Assembly (NCBI GenBank): GCA_965277345.1
Contig: CBDICI010000003.1
Location: forward strand, 186,001-250,000
DNA from: CAIOYC01 sp965277345
GTDB lineage: Bacteria > Pseudomonadota > Alphaproteobacteria > Caulobacterales > Caulobacteraceae
Direction: 5' to 3'
Length of the DNA stretch: 64,000 bases
The position numbers were made by a program, and so were the translations under genes. Under the pieces are notes generated by a model. The model was given only the letters and a program-made list of their open reading frames with translations. It searched no databases and was not told the origin of the DNA. Position 1 is the stretch's first letter; each line of letters begins with the position of its first letter. This document shows, piece by piece, positions 33,012-42,300 of this stretch.

Positions 33012-33212
33012 CTAGGCGTCGCCGGCCGCCGTGGGCGTGCGGCGCGGATGGGCCTGGCGGATCTTGCCTGCCGCGGCGTCGATCGCGGCGGCCAGGGCCG
33101 GTTCGCCGATGCGGCGCGAGAGATCCGCCAATTGTAGCAGCATATCCTCGATATAGCTGCGGCCGGTTCCCGGCGTCAGGTCAGGCTCGCCGTCGGCCAG
33201 GGGCGGCGCCAT
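33012..33212 (-). CDS. Small hypothetical protein
   Basis: A 66-residue protein. The central part GRSYIEDMLLQLADLSRRIG followed by EPALAAAIDAAAGKIR forms two amphipathic helices. The pattern Y-(I/L)-x-(D/E)-M-L-x-Q-L-A-(D/E)-L recurs in the small protein at 48112-48303, so the two are probably paralogs of a small alphaproteobacterial family. The ends are disordered. ATG at 33212 is favoured; ATG at 33260 would add 16 residues. Function unknown. Confidence 0.6.
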   Translation of the reverse strand: MAPPLADGEPDLTPGTGRSYIEDMLLQLADLSRRIGEPALAAAIDAAAGKIRQAHPRRTPTAAGDA

Positions 33213-33371
33213 GGGCGGTTTCCACGCGGATTTGGAGAGTAGATGGTAAGAACACGTCATGCGAGCAATCGTCCATGGTCCGTTGACAGGACGGGGGAGC
33301 GCCCCCCACTTTCCGCGCCTTACGTCGCGGCGTGACCGCGGCGTCCTCCCCGTCCGAGATCGCCCGCCCGC

Positions 33372-36029
33372 ATGAACGTCGTCGTCGTCGAGTCACCGGC
33401 CAAGGCCAAGACCATCAACAAGTACCTGGGGTCGGACTACACGGTTCTGGCCTCCTACGGCCACGTGCGCGACCTGCCGTCCAAGGATGGCAGCGTTCGG
33501 CCGGACGACGACTTCTCCATGAGCTGGGAGGTGGACGGCAAGGCCGCCAAACGGTTGTCGGACATCGCCGCCGCCATGAAGGGAGCCGACCGGCTGATCC
33601 TCGCCACCGACCCGGATCGGGAAGGGGAGGCCATCTCCTGGCACGTGCTGGAGGTGCTGAAGGCGCGGAAGGTGCTGAAGGGCGCCACCATCCAGCGCGT
33701 CGTATTCAACGCCATCACCAAGGCCGCCGTCACCGAGGCCATGCGCAACCCCCGCGACGTGGATATGGAGCTGGTGGACGCCTATCTGGCCCGGCGCGCC
33801 CTCGACTATCTGGTGGGCTTCACCCTGTCTCCGGTGCTGTGGCGCAAGCTGCCGGGTTCGCGGTCGGCGGGACGGGTGCAATCGGTGTCGCTGCGTCTGG
33901 TGGTGGACCGCGAGGCGGAGATCGAGGCCTTCCGGGCGCGGGAATACTGGACGGTGGAGGCCGACGTCTCGGCCGGGTCCGACCCGTTCCTGGCGCGGCT
34001 GGCCAAGCTCGACGGCAAGCGGCTGGACAAGTTCGGCCTGAGCCATGCCGACGAGGCCGAGGACGCCCGCCGTGCGGTGGAGAGCGGCCAGTTCAAGGTC
34101 GCCTCGGTGGAGAAGAAGCCCGCACGGCGCAACCCGCCGCCGCCCTTCACCACCTCCACCCTGCAGCAGGAGGCGTCGCGCAAGCTCGGCTTCAACGCCC
34201 AGCGCACCATGCAGGCCGCGCAGAAGCTGTATGAGGGCGTGGACGAACAGGGCGGCCTGATCACCTATATGCGAACGGATGGCGTGGCCTCCGCGCCCGA
34301 AGCGCTGGACGAGGCGCGCCGGGTGATCGGCGATCGCTATGGCGCCGCCTATGTGCCCGAGCGCCCCCGCCTCTACACCACCAAGGCCAAGAACGCCCAG
34401 GAGGCGCACGAGGCGATCCGCCCGACCTCCATGGCCCGCAGGCCCGACCAGCTCCGTCTCGATGGCGATCTCGGCCGCCTCTACGAGCTGATCTGGAAAC
34501 GGATGATGGCCAGCCAGATGGAGGCGGCGCGGATCGAACGCACCACCATCGATCTGGAGACCGCCGACGGCAGGACGGGGCTTCGCGCCACAGGCCAGGT
34601 GGTCCAGTTCGACGGCTATCTCGCCGTCTACGAAGAGGGCCGCGACGAGGTGGCGAAGGGGTCGGCCGGCGAGGAAGAGGACGACAGCCGCCGCCTGCCC
34701 GCCGTGAGCGAGGGCGCTGGGGCCAAGGTGCTCAAGGCCCGCGCCGACCAGCACTTCACCGAGCCGCCGCCGCGCTATTCCGAAGCCACCCTGGTGAAGA
34801 AGATGGAGGAGCTCGGCATCGGCCGCCCCTCCACCTACGCCTCGATCCTGACCGTGCTGCGCGACCGCGAATACGTGCGCATGGACAAGAACCGCTTCAT
34901 CCCGGAGGACAAGGGGCGGCTGGTCACCGCCTTCCTCGAACAGTTCTTCCGTCGTTACGTGGAATACGACTTTACCGCCGCCTTGGAAGAAAAGCTCGAC
35001 AGGGTCTCCGCCGGCGAGATGGAATACAAGGTGCTGCTGCGCGAGTTCTGGAAGGAGTTTCATGCGGCGGTGGGCGAACTCGGCGACGTGCGCACGACAC
35101 AGGTGCTGGACGCGCTGAACGACGCGCTGGGTCCCCAGATCTTTCCGGACAAGGGCGACGGGTCCGATCCGCGTCTCTGCCCCACCTGCGGCACGGGGCG
35201 GCTCAGCCTGAAGACCGGCAAGTTCGGCGCCTTCATCGGCTGCTCCAACTATCCGGAGTGTCGCTATACCCGCCCCATGGCGGGACCCGAGGAGGGCGAG
35301 GGGGCCGCCGAAAGCGGCGACCGCGAGCTTGGCCACAATCCGGAGAGCGGCCGGCCCGTGTGGCTGAAGGTCGGCCGCTTCGGTCCCTATGTGGAGGAGG
35401 CCGGGACGGGGGAGGGCGCCAAGCCCGCACGATCGTCCCTGCCCAAGGGCTGGGCGCCCGGCGAGCTGAGCCTGTCGCAGGCGTTGCGCCTGCTGGCCTT
35501 GCCGCGCACGGTCGGTCTGCATCCGGAGGATGGAACGCCGATCCTCGCCGGGCTCGGGCGCTACGGACCCTACGTGCAGCACGGCAAGACCTACGCCAAT
35601 GTGTCTGACATCGAAGAGGTTTTCGAGGTCGGCCTGAACCGCGCCGTCACCCTTCTGGCCGAGAAGCGCGCGGGTGGCGGACGGCCGCAGCGGGGCCAGG
35701 CTGCGGCCCTCAAGGAGCTTGGCGCCCACCCCGAAACCGGCGAGCCGGTGAAGGTGCTGTCCGGGCGCTTCGGACCCTACATCGCGTCCGGCGGCGTGAA
35801 CGCCAACGTCCCGCAGGGGGCCGATCCCCAGGGCGTGACCATGGAGCAGGCGGTGGCGCTTCTGGCCGAGCGCGCGGCCAAGGGCGGCGGCAAGAAGCCG
35901 GTGAGGAAGGCCGCCGCGAAGCCTAAGGCCGAAACCAAGGCGCCTACGAAGAAGGCCGCTGCGAAGACACCGACCGCCAGGAAGACGGCGGTGAAAAAGC
36001 CGGCGGCGAAGGCCGCCGCCAAGGGGTGA
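33372..36029 (+). CDS. topA: DNA topoisomerase I
   Basis: An 885-residue type IA topoisomerase that relaxes negative supercoils. The TOPRIM domain begins MNVVVVESPAKAKTI and contains LATDPDREGE (about 76-85). The active-site Tyr is Tyr299 in YMRTDG. One Cys4 zinc finger is visible (CPTCGTG...GCSNYPEC, about 604-634), followed by degenerate topoisomerase C-terminal repeats (GRFGPYV, GRYGPYV, GRFGPYI) and a Lys/Ala-rich tail of about 50 residues for DNA binding. It overlaps rnr by four bases. Confidence 0.97.
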   Translation: MNVVVVESPAKAKTINKYLGSDYTVLASYGHVRDLPSKDGSVRPDDDFSMSWEVDGKAAKRLSDIAAAMKGADRLILATDPDREGEAISWHVLEVLKARKVLKGATIQRVVFNAITKAAVTEAMRNPRDVDMELVDAYLARRALDYLVGFTLSPVLWRKLPGSRSAGRVQSVSLRLVVDREAEIEAFRAREYWTVEADVSAGSDPFLARLAKLDGKRLDKFGLSHADEAEDARRAVESGQFKVASVEKKPARRNPPPPFTTSTLQQEASRKLGFNAQRTMQAAQKLYEGVDEQGGLITYMRTDGVASAPEALDEARRVIGDRYGAAYVPERPRLYTTKAKNAQEAHEAIRPTSMARRPDQLRLDGDLGRLYELIWKRMMASQMEAARIERTTIDLETADGRTGLRATGQVVQFDGYLAVYEEGRDEVAKGSAGEEEDDSRRLPAVSEGAGAKVLKARADQHFTEPPPRYSEATLVKKMEELGIGRPSTYASILTVLRDREYVRMDKNRFIPEDKGRLVTAFLEQFFRRYVEYDFTAALEEKLDRVSAGEMEYKVLLREFWKEFHAAVGELGDVRTTQVLDALNDALGPQIFPDKGDGSDPRLCPTCGTGRLSLKTGKFGAFIGCSNYPECRYTRPMAGPEEGEGAAESGDRELGHNPESGRPVWLKVGRFGPYVEEAGTGEGAKPARSSLPKGWAPGELSLSQALRLLALPRTVGLHPEDGTPILAGLGRYGPYVQHGKTYANVSDIEEVFEVGLNRAVTLLAEKRAGGGRPQRGQAAALKELGAHPETGEPVKVLSGRFGPYIASGGVNANVPQGADPQGVTMEQAVALLAERAAKGGGKKPVRKAAAKPKAETKAPTKKAAAKTPTARKTAVKKPAAKAAAKG

Positions 36030-38359
36030 AGCGTCCCCGCAAGCCCGGTCCCCATGCGGCGGGCGGCCCGTCGCCGCCGAACGTCAGGGCGCCCTCCGGC
36101 CTGCCGGACCGTGAAACGCTCGAGGCCTTCATCCGCGCGGCCGGCGAAACCGATATCGCCGCCATCGCCCGGCATTTCGGGCTGAAGGGCAAGGACCGCG
36201 CGGCGCTGCGCCACCTGCTGAAGGCGATGCAGGGCGCGGGCGGGCTGGCCAAACGCGGGCGCAAGGGCGTGGCCGAGCCCGGCGGCTTGCCCCCGGTGGG
36301 CGTGGCGGATGTGGTGGACCGCGACGCCGACGGCGAACTCTACGTACGGCTGGCCAGGGCCGACGACGCCGCGCCTGTGCGTCTGGCCCCGGCCAGGGAC
36401 GAGGCGCGAATGGGGGCGCCCGGACTCGGCGACCGGGTGCTGGTCCGTTTCGAGCGGCTGGAGACCGGCGAGATCGAGGCCCGGCTGATCCGGCGCCTGG
36501 GCGAGGCCGCGCCGCGCGTACTGGGCGTGGTGCGCAAGGCGCCCGGTCCCAGAGGTGGGCGCGAGGCGCGGATCGAGCCGGTGGATCGCCGGGTCAAGGA
36601 AAGCTATCTGGTCGCGGATGCGCCGGGCGCCGCGCTCCGCGACGGCGACCTGGTGGTGGCCCAGGCCATGGACGGCGGCCGGCGCTATGGCCCGAAGTCC
36701 GCCAAGGTGCTGGAGATCATCGGCCGCGAGGATCACCCCCGCGCCGCCTCCCTGATCGCTATGCATACCCACGGCATCCGGACCGGCTTTTCCGAGGAGG
36801 CCGAAGCAGAGGCTGCAGCCGCCGGGAAACCCACACTGGGCGGACGCGAAGATTTGCGCGCCCTGCCGCTGGTGACCATCGATCCGGAGGACGCCCGCGA
36901 CCACGACGACGCCGTCTACGCCGAGGCTGACGAGAACCCCCAAAACCCGGACGGCTGGGTGGTGTGGGTCGCCATTGCCGACGTGGCCGCCTATGTGCGG
37001 GCCGGCTCGGCGCTGGACCGCGAGGCCTGGGCCAAGGGCAATTCGGTCTATTTTCCCGACCGGGTCGAGCCGATGCTGCCGGAGGTTCTCTCCGCAGGCC
37101 TTTGTTCACTCAGGGAAAACGAGGATCGCGCCACACTGGCGGTGAGGATGGTGTTCGACCAGACCGGACGCAAGCTGTCGCATCGGTTCGTGCGCGGATT
37201 GATGCGTTCCGCCGCCAAGCTCAGCTACGGCCAGGCCCAGTCCGCCATCGACGGGGCGCCCGATGACAAGACCGGTCCTCTGCTCGATCCGGTGTTGCGC
37301 CCCCTGTGGGCGGCCTATGCCTGCCTGTCGCGCGGCCGAACCGTCCGCTCGCCGCTGGAGATCGCCAGCGCCGAGCGCAGCATCGCCCTGAATGCCGAGG
37401 GGGAGGTGGTGTCGATCCGCGCCCGCGTGCAACTCGAAGCCCACAAGCTCATCGAGGAGATGATGATCCAGGCCAATGTGGCGGCGGCGGAGGAACTGGA
37501 GAAGAAGCGATCTCCCCTGATCTACCGCATCCACGACGCGCCGAGCCAGGAGAAGCTGTTCAACCTCGCCGACTTCCTCGGCACCATCGGCATCCCCTGG
37601 ACCAAGGGCGAGCCCGTGGCGACCGCCCGGTTCAACCGTCTCCTGGAGCAGACCCGGGGCGGCCCTCATGCGGAAATCGTCAACGAGGTGGTGCTGCGCA
37701 CCCAGATGCAGGCGGTCTACGCCAATGACAATATCGGCCACTTCGGCTTGAATTTGCAGAAGTATGCCCACTTCACCTCTCCCATCCGCCGCTACGCCGA
37801 TCTCGTGGTCCATCGCGCGCTCATCCGGGCGCTGAAGCTCGGTGACGACGGGCTGAAGGATGCGGAGATGGCGCGGATGACGGAGACGGCCGAGCACATC
37901 ACCGCCACCGAGCGGGCCGCCATGGCCGCGGAACGCGACGCCACCGACCGCTATGTGGCGGCCTTCCTCGCCGACCGGGTGGGCGCTGAGTTCAGCGGAC
38001 GGATCACCGGCGTCACCCGCTTCGGCCTGTTCATTCGCCTTGCCGAGACGGGCGCGGATGGGCTGGTCCCGGTCTCCACCCTCGGCGGCGAGTTCTTCGT
38101 CCACGACGAGCGCCAGCACGCCCTGGTGGGCGACCGCAGCGGTGCGCGCTGGCGGCTCGGCCGGACGGTGTCGGTGCGGCTGAAGGAGGCGACGCCGCTC
38201 ACCGGCGGCCTGCTGTTCGAGATGCTGAGCGAGCCTGACCCGCCGGATCCGGACGCGCCGCGCCCACGCCTCGGCGTCCGCACCGGCACGGGTCGCGCGT
38301 CGCCGAAGGGCTCACCCCGCGGCGGCCTGAAGGGCGTGCGGCTGGGGCGGCGGCGATGA
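36026..38359 (+). CDS. rnr: Ribonuclease R
   Basis: A 777-residue 3'-5' exoribonuclease. It has an N-terminal winged-helix region (ETDIAAIARHFGLKGKDRAAL), cold-shock domains (about 80-250), the RNB catalytic domain with DPEDARDHDDAVYAE (about 287-301) giving the acidic cluster, HFTSPIRRYADL later, and a C-terminal S1 domain (about 650-735) followed by an Arg/Gly-rich tail. The GTG start lies in the topA stop codon overlap (GTGA), so translation is coupled; the stop overlaps the NUDIX gene the same way. Confidence 0.95.
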   Translation: MKRPRKPGPHAAGGPSPPNVRAPSGLPDRETLEAFIRAAGETDIAAIARHFGLKGKDRAALRHLLKAMQGAGGLAKRGRKGVAEPGGLPPVGVADVVDRDADGELYVRLARADDAAPVRLAPARDEARMGAPGLGDRVLVRFERLETGEIEARLIRRLGEAAPRVLGVVRKAPGPRGGREARIEPVDRRVKESYLVADAPGAALRDGDLVVAQAMDGGRRYGPKSAKVLEIIGREDHPRAASLIAMHTHGIRTGFSEEAEAEAAAAGKPTLGGREDLRALPLVTIDPEDARDHDDAVYAEADENPQNPDGWVVWVAIADVAAYVRAGSALDREAWAKGNSVYFPDRVEPMLPEVLSAGLCSLRENEDRATLAVRMVFDQTGRKLSHRFVRGLMRSAAKLSYGQAQSAIDGAPDDKTGPLLDPVLRPLWAAYACLSRGRTVRSPLEIASAERSIALNAEGEVVSIRARVQLEAHKLIEEMMIQANVAAAEELEKKRSPLIYRIHDAPSQEKLFNLADFLGTIGIPWTKGEPVATARFNRLLEQTRGGPHAEIVNEVVLRTQMQAVYANDNIGHFGLNLQKYAHFTSPIRRYADLVVHRALIRALKLGDDGLKDAEMARMTETAEHITATERAAMAAERDATDRYVAAFLADRVGAEFSGRITGVTRFGLFIRLAETGADGLVPVSTLGGEFFVHDERQHALVGDRSGARWRLGRTVSVRLKEATPLTGGLLFEMLSEPDPPDPDAPRPRLGVRTGTGRASPKGSPRGGLKGVRLGRRR

Positions 38360-39069
38360 GCACGCCGGGCTACGACCCGCGGGTGGACGGCCCGCTCAAG
38401 GGCGAGGGGCAGAAGACCGTCCGGCCGCGCAACGCCGCGACCCTGATCCTGGTCCGGCGCACGCGCAAGGGAGCCGAACTGTTGATGGGCCGCCGCTCGC
38501 ACGGGCACGACTTCATGCCGGGCAAGTGGGTGTTTCCGGGCGGCCGGGTCGACCGCGGCGACTTCAACGCGCCCTCCGCCAGTGAGCTTGCGCCTGAAGT
38601 GGAGGACAAGCTCCACCTTACCGCACCCCGTCGGCCGACCCTGCCGCGCGCCTTGGCCATGGCGGCGGTGCGCGAGACCTGGGAGGAGGCGGGACTGATG
38701 CTGGCCCGCAGGGCGCCGGTCCGGCCCGCCGCCGGCCCCTGGCGCGGCTTCATCGAGGCCGGCGCGCTGCCGGATCTGGCCGCGCTCCAGTTCGTGGCCC
38801 GCGCCATCACCCCGCCTTATCGGCCCAAGCGCTTCGACGCCCGCTTCTTCATGGCCGAGGCCGACAGCCTGCTGAGCCGGGACCGGTCGCAGGGGTCGGG
38901 GGAACTGGATGAGATCGCCTGGATTCCCATGGGCGAGATCGGTGCCTTCGACTTGCCCAATGTGACCACCTTCGTGGTCAAGGAGTTGGAGCATCGGCTG
39001 GCGGACCCCACCCGTCCGATCCTGTCGCTCTCTGCGCGCTACGGCACACGTCATCTGGCGCGGCTGTAA
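38356..39069 (+). CDS. NUDIX hydrolase
   Basis: A 237-residue NUDIX protein. The motif is interrupted: WVFPGGRVDRGD (about 56-67) is separated by about 35 residues from ALAMAAVRETWEEAGLML (about 97-114), which carries the catalytic REx2EE helix. Such an insertion between the glycine loop and the helix is typical of the NUDT8/CoA-pyrophosphatase-like and NUDT19-like groups. The substrate is unknown. It is coupled to rnr through a four-base overlap, so topA-rnr-nudix form one operon. Confidence 0.85.
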   Translation: MSTPGYDPRVDGPLKGEGQKTVRPRNAATLILVRRTRKGAELLMGRRSHGHDFMPGKWVFPGGRVDRGDFNAPSASELAPEVEDKLHLTAPRRPTLPRALAMAAVRETWEEAGLMLARRAPVRPAAGPWRGFIEAGALPDLAALQFVARAITPPYRPKRFDARFFMAEADSLLSRDRSQGSGELDEIAWIPMGEIGAFDLPNVTTFVVKELEHRLADPTRPILSLSARYGTRHLARL

Positions 39070-39078
39070 TAAGTGCTT

Positions 39079-39190
39079 GTCATCCCGGAAAGCGCGCAGC
39101 GCTTGTCCGGGACCCCGATGGGGATGAGGTCCGCGCTGCTGTAGACCTTGTCGAGGTCCCGGCTCTACGCTTCGCTTCGGCCGGGATGAC
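39079..39190. repeat. Dispersed palindromic intergenic repeat, copy A
   Basis: Bounded by GTCATCCCGG and CCGGGATGAC, with internal AGCGCGCAGCGCTTGTCCGG and TCGAGGTCCCGGCTC. The ends are an inverted repeat. Copies B (43317-43415, same orientation) and C (44945-45048, opposite orientation) share these blocks. It lies between two converging genes. Confidence 0.8.
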
Positions 39191-39198
39191 AGGGAAGG

Positions 39199-40311
39199 TC
39201 ATGCCCGCGCCACAAGGCCCCCGGCCAACAACTCGACGCGGCCGGCGAGGCTCAACTCCACCAGGGCGGCGAACACCGCGGGCGAGGGCTCACCGAGGGC
39301 GCGGACGATCTCGTCCACCGGGATCGGCGTCGGCGAGACCAGGGCGTAGGCGCGCTCGCGCAGGCGCTGTGCTTCCCGGTCCAGGCGGTCGGTATCGTCG
39401 AGGAGCGAGGCGAACAGGTCGCCCTGCGGCTCGCGGACCAGAGGCGTGCGCCGCAGCGCCTCGATCACATCCTCGGCGCCTTCGCACAGGATCGCGCCTT
39501 GCCGGATCAGGTCGTTGGTCCCCTTGGCGCGGGGATCGAGGGGGGAGCCCGGCACGGCGAACACTTCGCGGCCCTGCTCGCCCGCCAGCCGCGCGGTGAT
39601 CAGCGAGCCGGAGCGCATCTCCGCCTCCACCACCACCACGCCCAGCGACAGGCCGGAGATGATGCGGTTGCGGCGGGGAAAGTCCTGCGCCTTGGCCTTG
39701 CCCCCGACCCTGTTCTCGCTGACCAGACAGCCGGCCGCGGTGATACGCCGATAGAGATCGCGGTGTTCGGGCGGATAGATGTCGTCGATGCCGCCGCCCA
39801 GCACGGCCACCGTGCCCGTCGGCAGCGCCCCTTCGTGCGCCGCGCCGTCGATGCCGCGGGCGAGGCCGGAGGCGATCACATAGCCCGCCCGACCCAGCTC
39901 CAGACCCAATTGCCGGGCGAAACGCTGGCCGCCGGCCGAGGCGATGCGGGCGCCGACGATCGCCACATTGGGTTTGGAGAGCAGGGCGGCGTGGCCGAGC
40001 GTCCAGATCAGCGGCGGCGGGGGGTCTAGCGCGGCGAGCTGCGGTGGAAAGTCCGGCTCTCCACAGGTGATCAGGCGCGCCCCGAGCCCGGCGCCGGCGT
40101 CCAGTTCCCGCTCCGCCTCAGCGACGGAGCAGACCTTCAGCGGCGCGGTGCGGCCGCCGCGGAGCGCCATCCCCGGCAGCGACTCCAGCGCGCGGGTGGC
40201 CGTGCCGAAGCGCGCCAGCAGCGCCGCCGCCGCCACGGGGCCCACATTCTCCGTCCGCGACAGACGCAGGCGGTCGCGGCGTTCGGCGTCGCTGATGGGT
40301 TTCGGAGTCAA
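39199..40311 (-). CDS. dprA: DNA-processing protein DprA
   Basis: A 370-residue DprA/Smf protein, which loads RecA on incoming single-stranded DNA during transformation. The Rossmann-like core (about 80-285) contains VAIVGARIASAGGQRFARQL, SGLARGIDGAAHEGAL, and GGGIDDIYPPEHRDLY. The N-terminal SAM-like part and a C-terminal winged helix (about 305-365) are both present, so it is full length. The start overlaps the plsY stop by four bases. Confidence 0.94.
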   Translation of the reverse strand: MTPKPISDAERRDRLRLSRTENVGPVAAAALLARFGTATRALESLPGMALRGGRTAPLKVCSVAEAERELDAGAGLGARLITCGEPDFPPQLAALDPPPPLIWTLGHAALLSKPNVAIVGARIASAGGQRFARQLGLELGRAGYVIASGLARGIDGAAHEGALPTGTVAVLGGGIDDIYPPEHRDLYRRITAAGCLVSENRVGGKAKAQDFPRRNRIISGLSLGVVVVEAEMRSGSLITARLAGEQGREVFAVPGSPLDPRAKGTNDLIRQGAILCEGAEDVIEALRRTPLVREPQGDLFASLLDDTDRLDREAQRLRERAYALVSPTPIPVDEIVRALGEPSPAVFAALVELSLAGRVELLAGGLVARA

Positions 40312-40940
40312 GGGGCAGGTTCGGCGGGCGGCGTCTTCTTCGCCCCGATCTTCGTCTCCTCGCCCTTCATCAGGCGCCGGATGTTTTCGTGGTGGCGACT
40401 ATAGATCAGCACGGCCGTGAACAGGGCCAGCGCGATGATCGGCCGGCCGCTGTGCAGGAGGTAGGCGTAGATCGGCGCCAGCGCGGCGGTCGTCAGGCCC
40501 GCCAGGGAGGATATCCTGAACAGGGCTGCCACCACGAGCCAGGTGACGGCCGCCGCCACGCCCACCGGCCAGGCCGCCGCGAGCATGATGCCGAAAAAGG
40601 TCGCCACCCCCTTGCCGCCCCTGAAGCCCAGCCAGACCGGGAACAGGTGGCCGACGAAGGCGAAGGCGCCGGCCAAGGCGCCCGCCGGTTCGCCCCACAA
40701 GGCGCGCGCGACCAGGACCGCCACGATGCCCTTGCCGCCGTCGCCGAGAAGGGTGAAGAAGGCCAGGTCGCGTCGCCCGGTGCGCAGCACATTGGTGGCG
40801 CCGATACTGCCCGATCCGATCTGGCGCACATCGCCCGCCCCGCCCAACCGGGTGACGATCACCCCGAACGGGATTGAACCGAGCAGATACCCGCCGACGA
40901 TGCAGGCCATGAAGGCGAAGGGCGCGAGACCGAAGATCAT
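40308..40940 (-). CDS. plsY: Glycerol-3-phosphate acyltransferase PlsY
   Basis: A 210-residue polytopic enzyme that transfers an acyl group from acyl phosphate to glycerol 3-phosphate, the first step of phospholipid synthesis. Conserved motifs: LGSIPFG (about 20-26), IGSGSIGATNVLR (about 41-53), GDGGKG (about 66-71), and FRGGKGVATFFG (about 105-116). Five or so transmembrane helices are expected. The 3' end beyond residue 190 (KGEETKIGAKK) is cytosolic. It follows pyrX by 43 bases. Confidence 0.95.
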   Translation of the reverse strand: MIFGLAPFAFMACIVGGYLLGSIPFGVIVTRLGGAGDVRQIGSGSIGATNVLRTGRRDLAFFTLLGDGGKGIVAVLVARALWGEPAGALAGAFAFVGHLFPVWLGFRGGKGVATFFGIMLAAAWPVGVAAAVTWLVVAALFRISSLAGLTTAALAPIYAYLLHSGRPIIALALFTAVLIYSRHHENIRRLMKGEETKIGAKKTPPAEPAP

Positions 40941-40983
40941 ACGCCGAGCTTCGCGTCTGGCTTGCAGGCGCGCAAGGGGGGCA

Positions 40984-42300
40984 TCACGCCTCCGCCCGAT
41001 GCACGATGCGGCCATCGACCATGGTCAGAATCACGTGGCCCTGCAGGCGTCGGCCGTCGAAGGGCGAGTTCTTGGACTTGGAGACCAGCCGGTCGGCGTC
41101 CACGCGGAATGGAGCGCCGAGGTCGCAAAGCACGAGGTCGGCGGCCGCGCCGGGCGTGATCGTACCGGCGTCCAGCCCGATCAGGCGCGCGGGCGCCAGC
41201 GTCACGGCGCGGATCAGGGTCGCCAGCGCCGCGCCCCCCTCGTGATGAAGCGTGAGCAGGGCGGGGAGCAGGGTCTCCAGGCCGACGCCCCCCGGCGCGG
41301 CTTCCGCGAACGGCAGCCGCTTGTCTTCGGCGGGAGCGGGGGCATGGGCGGAGACTACAACCTCCACCAGGCCGTCCAACAGGGCCTGGATCAGGGCCTG
41401 CCGGTCGGTCTCGCTGCGCAGCGGGGGGTCGAGCCGGGCGAAGGTGCGGTACTCGCCGATATCGAGTTCGTTGAAGCTGAGATGGTTGATCCCCGCGGTG
41501 GCCGTGGCCAGCACGCCCTTCACCTTGGCCCGGCGCAGCGCGTCCAGGGCGTCGGCGGTGGTGATCTGGTCGACGATCAGGCGTGCGCCGGTGATCTCGG
41601 CCAGGGCCAGATCGCGTTCCAGCATGATCCGCTCCGCCACCGCCGGCGCGCCGGCCAGGCCCAGCCGCGCGGCGAACTCGCCCTCGGTGGCGCAGGTTCC
41701 GGCGGTCAGCCAGGGGTCGGCCGGGCGATGCGCCACCGTCGCGCCGAAACCCCTGGCGTAGCTCAGCACCCGGCGAAACACCTTGGAGTCGGCGATGGGG
41801 CGGTCGGCATCGGTGAAATAGACCGCGCCAGCCTCCCGCATCAGGCCGAGTTCCGCGATCCGCTCGCCCCGGCAGCCGCGCGTGGCGGCGCCGGCGGGAT
41901 AGACATGCACGAGCTCGATGTCGCGCGCGCGGCGGTGGATGAAGTCCACCATGGCCGGATCGTCGATGGCCGGATCGGTATCCGGCTGGATGACGATGGA
42001 GGTGACGCCGCCCGCCGCCGCGGCCCGGCTGGCCGACTTCAGCGTCTCCTTGGGCTCCGCGCCCGGCTCCCCGGTCTTGACCCTGAGGTCGACCAGGCCG
42101 GGGCAGAGCATGGCGCCGCCGCAGTCGATGACGCGGATATCGCTCGACAGGTTGTCGAAGGTCGGGCGGCGCACCACGTCGGCGATCACGCCCTCCGCCA
42201 CCACCAGCGCGCCGGGGCCGTCATAGCCGCTTTCCGGATCGACCAGCCGGGCGTCGAGGAAGGCGATGGCCTGCGATCTAGCCAATCGTGGGCTCCCCAT
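40984..42300 (-). CDS. pyrX: Dihydroorotase-like protein, probably inactive (PyrX)
   Basis: A 438-residue amidohydrolase-fold protein of the dihydroorotase family. The metal-binding HxH motif (normally DxHVH) is replaced by DLRVKTGEPG (71-80), and the region normally holding the last metal ligand reads VVSAHAPAPAEDK. Catalysis is therefore unlikely. Such non-catalytic homologs act as scaffolds for aspartate transcarbamoylase in Pseudomonas and are common next to pyrB in alphaproteobacteria. The start lies inside pyrB (23-base overlap), indicating coupling and subunit pairing. An active dihydroorotase is expected elsewhere in the genome. Confidence 0.85.
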   Translation of the reverse strand: MGSPRLARSQAIAFLDARLVDPESGYDGPGALVVAEGVIADVVRRPTFDNLSSDIRVIDCGGAMLCPGLVDLRVKTGEPGAEPKETLKSASRAAAAGGVTSIVIQPDTDPAIDDPAMVDFIHRRARDIELVHVYPAGAATRGCRGERIAELGLMREAGAVYFTDADRPIADSKVFRRVLSYARGFGATVAHRPADPWLTAGTCATEGEFAARLGLAGAPAVAERIMLERDLALAEITGARLIVDQITTADALDALRRAKVKGVLATATAGINHLSFNELDIGEYRTFARLDPPLRSETDRQALIQALLDGLVEVVVSAHAPAPAEDKRLPFAEAAPGGVGLETLLPALLTLHHEGGAALATLIRAVTLAPARLIGLDAGTITPGAAADLVLCDLGAPFRVDADRLVSKSKNSPFDGRRLQGHVILTMVDGRIVHRAEA

